From Dactylorhiza incarnata (taxonomy: Eukaryota; Streptophyta; Magnoliopsida; Asparagales; Orchidaceae), in NCBI GenBank assembly GCA_033032865.1, contig JAWHQI010000506.1, positions 310,001 through 374,000 on the forward strand: a stretch of 64,000 nucleotides of DNA. The letters are read 5' to 3'. The position numbers and the translations under genes are program-made. Shown piece by piece: positions 23,202 to 35,660 of the stretch. Position 1 is the stretch's first letter. Each line of letters begins with the position of its first letter. The notes beneath the pieces were generated by a model that saw only the letters and a program-made list of their open reading frames with translations, made no database searches and was not told the origin of the DNA.

Positions 23202-23920
23202 GTGGTTATTAGCTGGCCGTAACCACCATAATTGTTAATTTGCAGTCCGTAATCACCATAATTATTATTTGCAGGCTGTAACCACAATAATTGTTATTTG
23301 TAGGCTGTAACCACCATAATTGTTATTTGTAGGCCGTAACCACCATAATTGTTATTTGCAGATCGTAACCACCATAATTGTTATTTGTAGGTCACAACTA
23401 CCATAATTGTTATTCGCAGTCCGTTTTCATATAAATTAATACGCATATCTCATGATAATTTACTACTCGCAGACCGATATGATTTCAGATATTTACACCC
23501 ACCCATAATGTGTGGTTACCGTGGTTATGCGGCTACCCGCACACCATATCCAATCTATGCATTTTACGCACACCCCTTTTGTATAGTTTTGTGGTGATAT
23601 GTATTCATATGACAGATATGGTTATGCGCACACCATAACCATATTATTTGCTATACGCAGACCGTATTGAAGGATTTTACTATATACATCCCACGATATG
23701 AGATTTTACTATCTGCACCCCATGTTAGAGGATTTTAGTATTTACACCCCCATGTTGGAGGATTTTACTATTTGCACCCCATGATGGGGGATTTTACTAT
23801 TTGCACCACATATTGGGTGGTTACGGGGCTAGTCGGGTTTACTTTATTTAACCTCATTTCCTCCACCAAATGACGCAGTTGCTTTGCCTATTCGCAGCCC
23901 GGATTAAGGGGTACCTATCA
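23202..23920 (-). repeat. Start of element D 3' LTR
   Basis: Matches about 37650-38258 and ends like it in GGGGTACCTATCA. It differs by number of internal repeats: near 23670-23810 there are about four copies of a ~33-base unit containing GCACCCCATG and GGATTTTACTATT, against about two near 38100-38155. It is cut at 23202 where Athila ends. Confidence 0.85.
23213..23425. repeat. 29-bp tandem array in the D 3' LTR
   Basis: About seven copies of a 29-base unit with the cores GGCCGTAACCACCATAATT and GTTATTTGCA. The same array, also about seven copies, is at 37677-37885 in the other LTR. Confidence 0.9.
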
Positions 23921-26281
23921 TTTGCGCCCTAAGTCCTCGCAACTTCGAGTCAAAGCAAATGGAGGGAGGGGAATTTTACTCGAAATATGGATGACGCACA
24001 TAATGTTTAACGGTGGTGTCCGTACGACAAAATGTCTAAGAGGAGCACAAGATAGGCTAGCCACCGAGCGGAGAGCTTGCTTACGGCTATGCGCATAGCA
24101 AGATGCACAGGACGTGCAGATGGAGGAACTTACATGGGGCGTATCGTGTGTTGGGAATGGTGTAAGGAAGGTGCGTTAGCGGGCTGCGCGCATGCGGAAG
24201 GTGCGTCAGCGGGCTGCGCGCATGCGGAAGGTGCATCAGTGGGCTGCGCGCATGCGGAATGGTGTAAGGTATATGTACGGGACGTGCGGGTTGCGCGCGT
24301 GAAGAGGGCTGCCTATGCGATGTGTGCGCATGGGGAGTGCGTGCGCGTGCTGTGCACACGCGGGAGGTATGCCCACGTGTTGTACGCATGTGGGAAGGCT
24401 GGCCACGCGTTGTGCACACGCGGTGAGTGCTTCCACACGCTATGCGCATGTGGGGAGTGCTCTCGCGCGCGCACGGGGGGGGGGGGGGGGAGGGGGGAGC
24501 GCCCGCTCGCGGGTTGCGCGCAGGGCAGCATGTGAGGTGCGCGCGGGAAGGCTTCCCGCACGCTACGCACGCACGGGGAGCATGCCAGTGCGCGGGGCAT
24601 GCGCCCGCATGCTGTGCATGCGCGGGAAGGCTGCCCGCGCACTGTGCACGTGCAGGGAGTGCTTCCGCGCGTTGTGCGTGCATGGGGAGTACTCCCACAT
24701 GCTGTGAGCGCGTGGGGCATACGCTCGGGCCCTCTACTCGCACGAGGGGGGGGTCGCTCGCTGTGCGTGCGGGAAGGCTGCCAAGCGCTGTGCCCGTGCG
24801 GGGTGTGCTGAGGCGTAGCCGAGTTTGATATCATAGGTCTCTTTAAGAGTGAGAGAGGGACTCTGGTGTTGATGTGGATGAGGTGTGGGTCCTCCTTTAC
24901 TGTTTCTTTGCATGTTTGCATTATGCATTGACTTTGTACTCTATTTATGGAGCTTTGGTCTCTCCTTGAGTACTGCTTGATTGTTTTCCTACTGTTCTAG
25001 CTTTAAGTACTTGCTTATGGTAGTAGAGCTTTTGTGGTGTTGGAACCGACATTTTATGGTATCAACTGTGTTTTGCTTCTTTAATGTTGGCGTTTGGAGG
25101 ACGAGACCCAGGTGGTGTTCGAACCTACTTTGTGGGATAAGGGCGGACGCTTTGAGCTGAGTAGTGGGAGGTCCAGATTACCAAACAGGGGGATGTCGCT
25201 GAGAGTGACATTTGAGGACGAGACTCGGGTGATGTTGGAACCTACTACGTGGGTGAAGGGTGGACGCTTCAAGCCGAGTAGTGAGGGGTCCGGATTACCG
25301 ACCCAGGGGATGTCGTTGATAGTAGCGGTGAAGTGGAGACGCTTCGAACCATTTGCAAGCGCAGGCAGTGGGGGGGGGGGGGCAGGCCCTGGCGACGCAG
25401 TTTAGAGGACGAGACCCAGGTGGTGTTGGAACCTACTACATAAGCGAATGACGGACGATTCGATCCGAGTAGTGAGAGGTTCGTGTTACAGTCCTGTGGG
25501 ATGTCATTGATAGTATCGGTGAAGGCCAGACTCTTCGTACCATTTGCGAGCGCGAGGGGCGCAGGCCCTGGTGATGCTGCAACCTACTACGGGGAGAAAG
25601 ACGGGCCTTTGATCAGCGACGGTGAGAGGTTGATGTGAGCGCTGCCCGGAGGAAGTTGTTGTTAATGTACCACGCTGCCCAGAGGTAGTTGTTGTTAATA
25701 TAGCGCACTGTCCGGAGGCAGTTGTTGTTAATATAGCGCGTTGTTCGAAGGCAGTTGCTGTTAATATAGCGCGCTGCCCGGAGGCAGTTGCTGTTAATAT
25801 TGCACGCTGCCAGGAGGCAATTGCTGTTAATATAGCGCGCTGCCCAGAGGCAGTTGCTATTAATATAGCGAGCTGCCCGGAGACAGTTGCAGTTAATATA
25901 GCGCGCTGCCCGGCACAGTTGCTGTTAATGCAAATAGACGTCCTTTCATTTGGGCGACGTGAATACGTAGCTTTGGTAGCGCGAACGATGATTGTCTTCT
26001 ACATGCCTGAAATAACCACCTTTAAATGGTATTAGTCACAGTGGTAATTTACACAAAGTATTTATAGAAAAATAAAGTTTGGTAAAATATTTCAGTGGTG
26101 TGGGTGTAGCCCCGCTGATAGTACGAAGCTTTCTCCAGGGATACCCGTCTTAAGGGTTGCCCCCCAGTCCCTCCTGGCAGGTCGCTAGCTGATCTCATGC
26201 TGACCGAATCAGTGCCTAGTATTGTAGGAATTTCCCTATTTGGCCTTATTTGCCGAGATGCTCGATTTCATCCTTAAGCTT
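23921..26281 (-). repeat. Repeat-filled 3' region of element D
   Basis: Three repeat blocks follow each other. At 24070-24830 there is a GC-rich block of short imperfect units (GCGCATGCGG, CACGCGTTGTGC and similar) with frames open on both strands. At 25090-25620 a unit beginning GGACGAGAC and containing GTTGGAACCTACTA appears three to four times. At 25641-25930 there are nine tandem copies of a 33-base unit (GCTGCCCGGAGGCAGTTGC plus TGTTAATATAGCGC). Tat-lineage elements are known for hypervariable tandem repeats in the 3' untranslated region, and the position fits. No protein is supported. 26000-26281 has nothing recognisable. Confidence 0.75.
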
Positions 26282-26286
26282 GGAGC
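26282..26286. repeat. Target site duplication of copia C, left
   Basis: GGAGC directly before the 5' LTR; the same five bases follow the 3' LTR at 35502-35506. Confidence 0.93.
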
Positions 26287-28100
26287 TGTTGGAGCCTCTG
26301 TTCCGCATCCCTTGGTTTGAGAATAACAAATACCGTGTTGTATTTGATCTTGTATTTTGTGTGTTTATAGTATGCATGTTTTATAGGAACTATAGCTACA
26401 TGAGTAGTATACTGAATGGATATGACTCTCTGAAAAGAGAGCTAACGCTCACGTTAGGTGTTAACGCCCCCCGTTAACAACCGTTGAGAAGAAAACCGCT
26501 GAGAAGAAAACTGCTGAGAAGGAAACTGTTAAGAAGGTAACCGCTGAGAAGGAAACTGCTGAGAAGGAATGTCATCGAGAACGAATCTGTCGAGAAGCCA
26601 GAGGAAACGCCCGCGTTAGGTCTTATCGCTGGGCGGTAGCCGTTCGACGAACTTTGTTAGCCGTTCGATGAAATTTGATGCCGGTCGACGAAACTGCGTT
26701 CAATGAAATCTGAAGGCGTTCGACGAAAGGAGATTCCGTTCGACGAACTGAACTTGCGCTCGACAAAATTGCGCTTGACGAAACTGCGTTCGACAAAATC
26801 TGAAGTCATTCGACGAAAGGAGATTCCGTTCGACAAACTGAACTTGTGCTCGACGAAATTACAGTTGACGAACTTACGTTCGACAAACTTTGATAGCGTT
26901 CGACAAACTTTGATTCCGTTCGACGAAATTGCGTTCGACGAAATGAGTTTCGTTCGACGAAATTAGTTTTTTCCACGATCCCGATGCTTTGCACGATTTC
27001 AGCCACGATAGTGCACGTTCACTAACGACGACGTTAGTGATTAACGCCACGCGTTAGCTCCTGAGGCTATTTAAAAGTACAGCCCCTCTCATTCCTGAGG
27101 TGATGATTCCAGAATTCCAATAATTTGAAGAGAGGCTCGTGTACAGCAATTAAGAGATCTCCCTTGGGCTATCATGAAGATCTAAAGAGGATTTTGAAGG
27201 AGAAGGTCTACAACGCATATTACATACGAAGGACGATCGTTTCAAGAATGCCAACATCTACATCACCTTCGTCTTCACCTTCAGAATTTCTTGGGGAGTT
27301 TCTCTTTACTTATCTTGTAATCTTTTACTTTTTCCTTTTGTAATTTGTGTGGAGAAATCGTTCGGGGAGAACATCGGATTCCGGGAAGGATTCCGTGGGT
27401 AAATTCACCTTGTGTTGGCGACTAGGTCCTTGTGCGACTTAGGGGGTAATTCGCCGCCTTGTGTGTGGCGACTAGGTCAAGGGTAGATCTAGGGGGTGGC
27501 TAGAGGCCTTATCTGGGGATAGATAGGCTCTAGCCAACCGGTCCTTGGGAGAAGGGCCAGTGAATCAACTAAAGTGTTTTTACATATTCTCGCCTTGATT
27601 TCTAGCGTTACAGAAATTAAACATTTGTTTATTCAATTTATTATGAAATAAAATCATGTATTTTAATGTTTTATTCAATTGATTTTATTTCCTCTTCAAG
27701 AATGTTTTAATTTATTTTTTCATTAAAATATTAAAATTAACATTTATGTAATTATCTTTGAAATACAATAAGTGTTTTCATTATCTCTGATTTTCTAGAA
27801 TTGTATTTCATTTAAGATTTCATAAGTTAAAATATTTTCTTATAACAAAATATTTTCTGGAGAGCTAACGCCCAGCGTTAACACTTAACGTCGGCGTTAG
27901 CAACAGTTAACAAAAAGTTTTGCTCTCTTGTTTAAAAAAGGAATCTCCAATACAATCTTTTCTGAGATATCAAAATATATTTTCTTATAAAATATTCCTA
28001 AACTTTGATCACAAACTTTGATAAATTTAATTAAGATTTAAAATTCCATAACACCCTTATTCACCCCCCCCCCCCTCTAAGGGCGTCGTAAGATCCAACA
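26287..28100 (+). repeat. 5' LTR of copia C (1814 bp)
   Basis: Begins TGTTGGAGCC and ends GATCCAACA. TATA-like TATTTAAAA at 27068-27076. Several blocks are visible: TAACGC/GCGTTA palindromes (26445-26475, 27030-27055, 27865-27900), a 16-17-base tandem unit CTGAGAAGGAAACTG (26480-26570), a TTCGACGAA array (26640-26970), and a run of 12 C (28064-28075) between TTATTCA and TCTAAGGG near the end. Confidence 0.93.
26640..26970. repeat. TTCGACGAA palindrome array, 5' LTR of C
   Basis: About twenty spaced copies of TTCGACGAA or CpG-decayed variants (TTCGACAAA, TTGACGAA) in 330 bases. Copies cluster around a few recurrent phrases (for example CCGTTCGACGAACTGAACTTG). Its 3' LTR counterpart is 34065-34360. 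Confidence 0.9.
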
Positions 28101-28102
28101 CG

Positions 28103-28115
28103 TGGTATCAAAGCG
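28103..28115 (+). promoter_or_regulatory. Primer binding site of copia C
   Basis: TGGTATCAAAGCG two bases after the 5' LTR; one difference from the initiator-Met tRNA complement TGGTATCAGAGC. Confidence 0.9.
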
Positions 28116-28150
28116 TAGGTTATTCCAATACGGCTTCACAACTGGGAATA

Positions 28151-28546
28151 ATGGCGTTTCATGATCTCGCATCTTCTAGAGGGGATAATTTTTATGAAAA
28201 TGAAAAATCATTATGTCCACCATTATTTATGGGTGAAAATTATAATGGGTGGAAAACACTTATGGAAAAATTTCTTAAAACTTTGGATTTTGAAGTTTGG
28301 AATATTACAATTAAAATGTCCCCAATTATTCTAAATAAACATGAAATGTTTTTAAATGCCAAATCTTTTAATAGTCTATATTGTGCTCTGGATCAAAATA
28401 TTTTCAAACTTATTTATACGCTTCCTACTGCTTTTGAAGTTTGGAAATTTCTTGAGAATACATATAGTCTTCCTTCCACAGATGATGAACAAGAGGAATT
28501 CCTTATGGATCCAAGAGAAGAAATCGACGAGGATTCATGCTTGTAG
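28151..28546 (+). pseudogene. Copia C gag, N-terminal part
   Basis: A 131-residue frame starting 50 bases after the LTR. Residues about 23-47 (CPPLFMGENYNGWKTLMEKFL) are the conserved gag N-terminus; LPTAFEVWKFLENTY near residue 91-105 is the first part of the UBN2-type capsid region. It then jumps to an acidic segment (DDEQEEFLMDPREE) that in complete gag proteins lies after the zinc knuckle, so most of the capsid region and the knuckle have been deleted. It stops at TAG 28544-28546. Confidence 0.85.
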
Positions 28547-29342
28547 GAAGATCTATCTAAGAGAGAAACAATATTGAACTCAATTGATGGCAAAACATCA
28601 AGCAAAAGAGAAGACAGAAACTATAGCAAAGGTAAGAAAATCTAAATCTTCTTTTTTTGTAACAAATTCTATTTCTACGTTTCGTGTGCTTAAATTTGCT
28701 AAAAGTAAAATTTCAATGTTGAAACATGCTAATTCCAAATTACGTTTAGAAAATAAAACTTTAAAAGCAAACGCTAAAGTAGAATCTTATATTGATGTTT
28801 CTAATTCTCATTCATGCTCTTTAATTAAAAATGCTAAACCTTGTTGTGATTATAATACTTTTAAAGAAGAACTCAAGGTTTTGGAAAAAGGTCTTTTAAC
28901 TTCAAAAGAGCATAATGAAAAATTGATAAAAGAAAATGATAATTTAAAGGATAAACTAGAATCATCAAAAATGTTTATTCAAATTTTTCATATAATAATT
29001 TTTTTTATTTCTAGTTTATCAAATTATCAAAAATCTAAAAGCTTAACTTCATATTATAAGAGTATGTCTATAAAAAAGAGTGGAAATGAAAATCATCAAA
29101 ATAAGAACCAATCATTTAAAACATATTGTAACCCACTCTTTCAATATTCAATTCTTAAGAAAGACCATCACTCTTATAAACTCTCAAAGAATCAATATAA
29201 TAAAATTCATTATGATTATCAACATCAATGTATTTTGAAAAATAATTTGAATAAACATAAATCCCAAATGAATTATTTTTCAAACAACTATCATTCCAAA
29301 AAGATGTCAAATAATCATAATATGAATTTAAAACATAAATAA
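28547..29342 (+). pseudogene. Copia C gag, C-terminal coiled-coil remnant
   Basis: After a stop and frame change, the frame 28584-29342 has a basic stretch, then heptad-like helices (ISMLKHANSKLRLENKTLK; LEKGLLTSKEHNEKLIKEN) as in the extended gag of Sireviruses, then a lysine-, asparagine- and histidine-rich tail. Neither zinc knuckle is present. This gag could not package RNA by the normal knuckle route. The base composition is much more AT-rich than A or B. Confidence 0.7.
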
Positions 29343-32300
29343 CCAAAGTATAAATGGAGGCCCAAAATTAAAAACGAAACACTAACTCCACTTGCAAAGG
29401 CCTATTCATCACTATCTCTCCGAAAGCTCTCATTCAGTATGAATCATTATATTGCATGAAGTAGAAATAAATTAAAAATGAAATATCAATACTCTACTTC
29501 ATGATATGCTTAATTGTTTTTTCTTTTGTTTATTTTTTATTTTTGAGCCAACACATTATGATCACTTTATATATCATTAGATATGACTTTCAATTTAAGC
29601 CTAAAGTTTAACAAATTAAATTGAACATAAAGTCATAATTTTTAAGTGATCTATCTTTTCTTTTTCTACGTTTTATTCCTGTTCAATCCATTGCCTATAA
29701 ATATCTTATATTATCATTATAAATTGAATGCTAAATTTGCTAAATGATAGTATAAAGACTAATTAAATTACTTTCAAAATTGGATTTAAATGGACTTTTA
29801 GGGGTCTTAGGCTAAAATATTAAATGCACAACTTATTGCATATTTGTCTATTTTTCATTGCTGCATATAATAGCCCCTACATTAAAAATCATAATCGAGA
29901 AAAATCGGAATCAAATAATATCAAAAACAATGTGTTTTGAATCAAATATTGTAACTCTGTTGTTAACGCCAGGCGTTATCACTAATGCCGATGGTACCCT
30001 ATTTTCTAAAACATTTGATTTCTCTAATTATTATTTTCTGAAAAATTATTTTACTATGTTAAGTATCATTATCTTCTACTTTCAGATACCTTGTATTTGT
30101 TTTGTCTAATTTCTACAAATTAAAATCAAAAAGAAAATTTACAAAACATTTCAAAATAACCAAAACAATTTTTTGCTCCTTTATATATATGTAGTATAAT
30201 ATTCATTTTACAAGCTGTCTCTACATATTAAAAGGATGAATATGAACCATACAATCACCACCATGATCTATTGATATCCTATGCTAAAATTCACTATATA
30301 TATTCATATATCATAATTCATGATCAATCAAGACCTATCTTAAATCAACTAATTCTATCAACCTTAGGAATTATGAAATATATGATTGCAATTGGTATTA
30401 TAGTTTCATATTTTGTTTTGTGTGTGTGATGTGCATCTCTATTATTTGCATGTATCTCATTATATTTAGACCTAAGATGAAATCAAATAGAATTGCCTCT
30501 TCATTCTAGGTCTATGAAAATTCAAAACTCCATGTTTGAATGCATGCGACTCAATTATATATTTGTCCAACTTTACTTAGCTTTGCACCTTGTTGTCGTA
30601 ATTCATCATACTAGCATCATCACTTACCATTGCTAGAAATCAATGTCCATGCTAGTTATATATCTTGCAATGCTAAAGTAAATTATATTACAAAAATATG
30701 AAAATCATAATTTCCTTTGTAGTTATTTGCATGAATAAAATTTTTCTAAATGGATTTAAAATCAACAATCTTCGATATAAGTGTAAATACAAAACTAATC
30801 ATGCAATTATACCATAGTTTATATATTTAAGGCTTACATGCTTAGAATGTCCATAATCATTAAACCTATGACATGTGTCTCACAATAGCGAGGGTGTAGG
30901 ATTGTGTGCTTTAGAGACCTAACCTCTAAGTCATGTCTTGTCCTTTACCGGGGAGGGTTCCAGAAGAGCCTTGCGAGGCACTAGGGGAAAGAGTGCTAGG
31001 TTGAGCGTCGTCTTTTGTATGCATATGGGATTAACACCCCAACCTATGACATGTGTGCAGCTCCTCATGCCCCATCCGTCACTTAGTACGGGGCTATAGT
31101 GTGTAGACATGTAGTTAGCGTATATTATTCTTGGGTATACTCATATTATATTCATTGCATGAATATTATCTCACTCCTTATACTAAAATCATGCATATTT
31201 GTTTTTTGTTCTAACATTGCATCTTGTGTTTGCATATTTTATTATTTTGAGCTATAATGAATTTACAAAACACAAGTATTTGAAAAATCACCAAAAACAT
31301 GCTAAAAGAGCCTTCAAATCTAATCACTATACTCTGAAATTTCAACTGAAGGAAGGCCTCTTTATAATACAAATGAATTGTGAAAAATGTTTTTCAAAAC
31401 ATCAAAATTTGCAATTCTGTCTCGGCGTTAAGACGCTAACACCTGGTGTTAGCTCCTTTGCTCCATAAAAATTTTGTTATTGTTTTGAGTAATTTCTGGT
31501 ATTATTTTAATATTTTTTGTGTGTTTTATTTCTCTGTTTGTAAAAAGTTTTCTATCTTTTTATTTTCTTTAAAACAAAATTTTATTTCTTTTCAAAAAAT
31601 ATGTATTTTCACATGCATTATTTTGGGTGTATCTCTCTGGCATAGAATATCATTTACTGATTTCTATGTTTTCCAGAGAATATATAAAAAACAAATACAA
31701 AATTACAAAACAATTTCAAAGGACAAAAATATGTTTTTTTCTTTATGTGTGTTTATTGTTTTGTGCTAATATACAAAAATTATTAAAAAAATTTATATAA
31801 AAACTGATTGTTATTCATTGTCATTGTCAAGGATGATTAATTATATCAAATAAAGATTAAATACAATGTTTAATTTAACTTTCAAGTTTCTTAAAAAACA
31901 TTGTTTAGTATTTGTCATGCCTTGAAAATTATCTTGTTATGTGCAATGAAATTGATTGTAGATAAAGATGTGTAGAAATGCTTAGCATGCCTCTAAGTAT
32001 GAGTAATGTATTATGTTTGATAATGATTTATTCACTCACCTATTTTTGATAATCTACATGTGTTTACAATCTTATACTTGCATGATTGTGTAGTGTAATA
32101 ACATAAATAATTAAAATGCATAAATAGATTACCTACACAACATTGAATTGGTTATTACAATTCTTTGTCTTTCATGCACTTATTCTTTAGAGAAATGTGG
32201 TTTAAAATTCTATGTTTGCAAAACAAGTGAATTCAGAGTCCTTAGTCACTAAACTAAAAAGCAAATAATAAATGACAAGGAAAACTCCACCAAGCACTAC

Positions 32301-33689
32301 TCACCCTCCTGATAAGTCTTAATGAGCATTGTGAGGTTGAGCACCTTGGCTAAAGAATTGCAAAGTGTCTTGTAGCAAACAATTTATACACCACTTCTCT
32401 TAGTGCACCGGATCACAAAAAATTGGAAATAAAGCTAAAAAGTATAAAAGTGATCCCCAAGCACTACTTTGCACCCTGATAAGTCTTAATAAGCATTGTG
32501 TGTGCAGAGCACCTTGGTAGTTGTACTCTTTATTTATGTGCATTGAAACATTGTGGAAGTAATATTATTTGTGTATTTTAATGTTGTGTTATTTCAATAT
32601 ATATGTCATGTGTTTTTGATTGATTCACTTGTATACTTTATCAAAACACTACTTTGTACACATCGTTATCTTTCATAAAACTTATACTCATGAGAATTGG
32701 ATCCTAATGCTCATCTACTCAAATCTCTATAAACTTAAGTAAATGCACTAGATAACAAAGCATGATAGCTACAATGTTTATGTTTACTTGAAATGCAAAA
32801 TTTATTACATTGTAGTTTTTGTATCTTTTCTTGATATTATGAAATCATGCTTGCAATTTTTATCTTAATGGAATAACATCTCTTCAATCTTTAACTCAAA
32901 CATCAACTTTTCAAATTTAAAACTCATTATCCTTTATATGATTTTATCTTCTAAAAAGATGCTTATGTTTAAGAGTGCTTATTATATTCTTCTGCTAAGT
33001 TTACCACTTATGCTCATTCATGTCTATTATTTTTAATATCGTGTTTTTTCTTTTCAACAAATGGTATCTTAAAATAGAATGCTTACTTTATCATGTTATC
33101 TATGTGCTTACTACTATATGTTACATCATGCTTATATTTTTCTCAACAAGTAGTATTTAACAAGCTTTTGATTGCATCCTATTTTTCTTCTCGACAAAGA
33201 ACATATTACTCCTTTTTGCACACTCTCACCGAAACCTTCTTTTGATACTACCAAAAGAGGAGAATAAATTGCATAAACCTAATATTTAGGGGAAGTACAT
33301 TATAATGATTTCAAACTCAAAGAAATTATCTTTGTAGGGGGGTAATCATATAGGAGGTGCATACAATATCATATGCTCGATCATGACAATCCTTCAATTA
33401 GTGGTTCTTAATCAATCTTAGTAGATATACACTCATCCCTACCCACTTTTGCTAATAACAAAGGGGGAGAAGAAATTGAGAAATCTAGTCAAATAGATAT
33501 TTAGGGGGAGTAAATTATAAGAGAACGCTTATGTAGGGGGAGGACTTCATATAGAAAGAGTATGCATTATCGCTATCAAACTATCATGCTTTTAACCTGT
33601 TATTCATGCATATATTATTACTTCACTTATCTATAAACACAAATGGTCTTAATCTCACTACTTTCTCATACAGGTATTTGTTATTATCA
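29343..33689 (+). other. Non-coding internal region of copia C
   Basis: 4.3 kb, AT-rich, where pol should be; no pol motif is found in any frame. Visible structure: TAACGC/GCGTTA motifs near 29952 and 31423-31455; a ~150-base GC-richer island at 30860-31060; a ~65-base direct repeat (32287-32352 and 32452-32516) containing CTGATAAGTCTTAAT and GAGCACCTTGG; and a series of purine tracts at the 3' end (33247, 33462, 33512, 33535), typical of Sirevirus 3' ends. Confidence 0.75.
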
Positions 33690-33702
33690 AAAGGGGGGAG
33701 AT
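33690..33702 (+). promoter_or_regulatory. Polypurine tract of copia C
   Basis: AAAGGGGGGAGAT immediately before the 3' LTR start TGTTTGAG. Weaker AGGGGGAG tracts occur upstream (33465-33540). Confidence 0.92.
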
Positions 33703-35501
33703 TGTTTGAGCCTATGTTCCGCATCTCTTGGTTTGAGAATAACAAATACCGTGTTGTATTTGATCTTGTATTTTGTGTGTTTATAGTGTACAGGTTTTAC
33801 AGGAACTATAGCTACATGAGTAGTATACAGAATGGAGATGACTATCTGAAAAGAGAGCTAACGCTCGCGTTAGGTGTTAACGCCCCGCGTTAACAACCAT
33901 TGAGAAGAAAACCGCTGAGAAGAAAACCGCTGAGAAAGAAACTGCTGAGAAGGTAACCGCTGAGAAGGAAACCGCTGAGAAGGAATGCCGTCGAGAATGA
34001 ATCCATCGAGAAGCCAGAGACAACGCCAGCATTAGGTCTTATCGTTGGGCGGTAGCCGTTCAACAAACTTTGCTAGCCGTTCGACAAAATTTGATGTCGG
34101 TCGACAAAATTGCGTTCGACGAAATCTGAAGGCATTCGACGAAAGGAGATTCCCGTTCGACGAACTGAACTTGCGCTCGACGAAATTGCGCTTGACAAAA
34201 CTGCGTTCGACGAAAGGAGATTCCGTTAGACGAACTGAACTTGCGCTCGATGAAATTACGCTTGATGAACTTGCGTTCGATGAACATTGATGGCGTTCGA
34301 CAAACTTTGACTCCATTCGACGAAATTGCGTTCGACGAAATGAGTTTCGTTCGACGAAATTAGTTTCTGCCACGATCCCGACGGTTAGCACGATTTCAAC
34401 CATGACAATGCACGTTCACTAACGTCGGCGTTAGTGATTAACGCCACACGTTATCTCCTGAGGCTATTTAAAAGTACAGCCCCTCTTATTCTTGAGGTGA
34501 TGATTCTAGAATTCCAATAATTTGAAGAGAGGCTCGTGTACAGCAATTAAGAGATCTCCCTTGGGCTATCATGAAGATCTAAAGAGGATTTTGAAGGAGA
34601 AGGTCTACAATGCATATTCCATACGAAGGACGATCGTTTAAAGAACGCCAACATCTACATCGCCTTCGTCTTCACCTTCAAAATTTCTTGGGGAGTTTCT
34701 CATTACTTATCTTTTAATCTCTTACTTTTTCCTTTTGTAATTTGTGTGGAGAAATCGTTCAGGTTGAACGTCGGATTCTGGGAAGGATTCCGTGGGTAAA
34801 TTCGCCTTGTGTTGGCGACTAGGTCCTTGTGCGGCTTAGGAGATAATTCGCCGCCTTGTGTGTGGTGACTAGGTCAAGCGTAGATCTAGGGGGTGGCTAG
34901 AGGCCTTATCTGGGGATAGATAGGCAATAGCCAACCGGTCCTTGGGAGAAGGACCGGTGAATCAACAAAAAGTGTTTTTACATATTCTCGCCTTGATTTC
35001 TAGCGTTACAGAAATTAAACATGTGTATTCAATTTATGAAATAAAATCATGTCTTTTAATGTTCTATTCAATTGATTTTATTTCCTCTTCAAGAATGTTT
35101 TAATTTATTTTTTTCATTAAAATATTAAAATTAACATTTATGTAATTATCTTTGGAATACAATAATTGTTTCATTATCTCTGATTTTCTAGAATTGTATT
35201 TCATTTAAGATTTCATAAGTTAAATCACTGCGGCAATCTTTTTGTGCTAAGGAATGTTTTTTGGAGAGCTAACGCCCAGCGTTAACACTTAACGTCGGCG
35301 TTAGCAACAGTTAATAAAAAGTTTTGCTCTTTTGTTTAAAAAAGGAATCTTCAATACAATCTTTTCTGAGATATCAAAATATATTTCTTATAAAATATTC
35401 CTAAACTTTGATCACAAACTTTGATAAATTTAATTAAGATTTAAAATTCCATAACACCCATATTCACCCCCCCCCCTCTAAGGGCGCCGTAAGATCCAGC
35501 A
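33703..35501 (+). repeat. 3' LTR of copia C (1799 bp)
   Basis: Begins TGTTTGAGCC, ends GATCCAGCA. It carries the same blocks as the 5' LTR: TTCGACGAA array 34065-34360, TATTTAAAA 34465-34473, and a C run of 10 (35467-35476). Confidence 0.93.
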
Positions 35502-35506
35502 GGAGC
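35502..35506. repeat. Target site duplication of copia C, right
   Basis: GGAGC, identical to 26282-26286. Confidence 0.93.
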
Positions 35507-35660
35507 AATTTTCCATGTCATGTCCTTGTCCATGGTGGAATTCGCAGTATTTCTTCTGATCCCCCGTATTTTTAGCGAGGGGTCTGGGCTCGCGGAGCGC
35601 CTGGTTACCTTATATTACGTAGAGTATGTTTGTTCTGGAGGTATAGAGGGGTGCATTTCC

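Larger units (their letters stand above)
26287..35501 (+). mobile_element. Non-autonomous Sirevirus-like copia element C
   Basis: Complete element on the plus strand with intact 5-bp target duplication GGAGC. 5' LTR 26287-28100, primer site 28103-28115, gag remnants 28151-29342, 4.3 kb of non-coding DNA, polypurine tract 33690-33702, 3' LTR 33703-35501. The LTRs differ at three of their first 60 bases, so the insertion is not recent. No protease, integrase, RT or RNase H is detectable. It sits inside the internal region of element D. Confidence 0.93.

Noticed and set aside
23213..23425. CRISPR-like array of 29-bp repeats
   Set aside because: The units are directly adjacent without unique spacers, and the context is a plant retrotransposon LTR.
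24077..24921. Long overlapping open frames on both strands (Cys/Ala/Gly- or Pro/His/Arg-rich)
   Set aside because: They arise from a GC-rich repeat block with few stop codons in any frame. The peptides are low-complexity and open on several frames at once.
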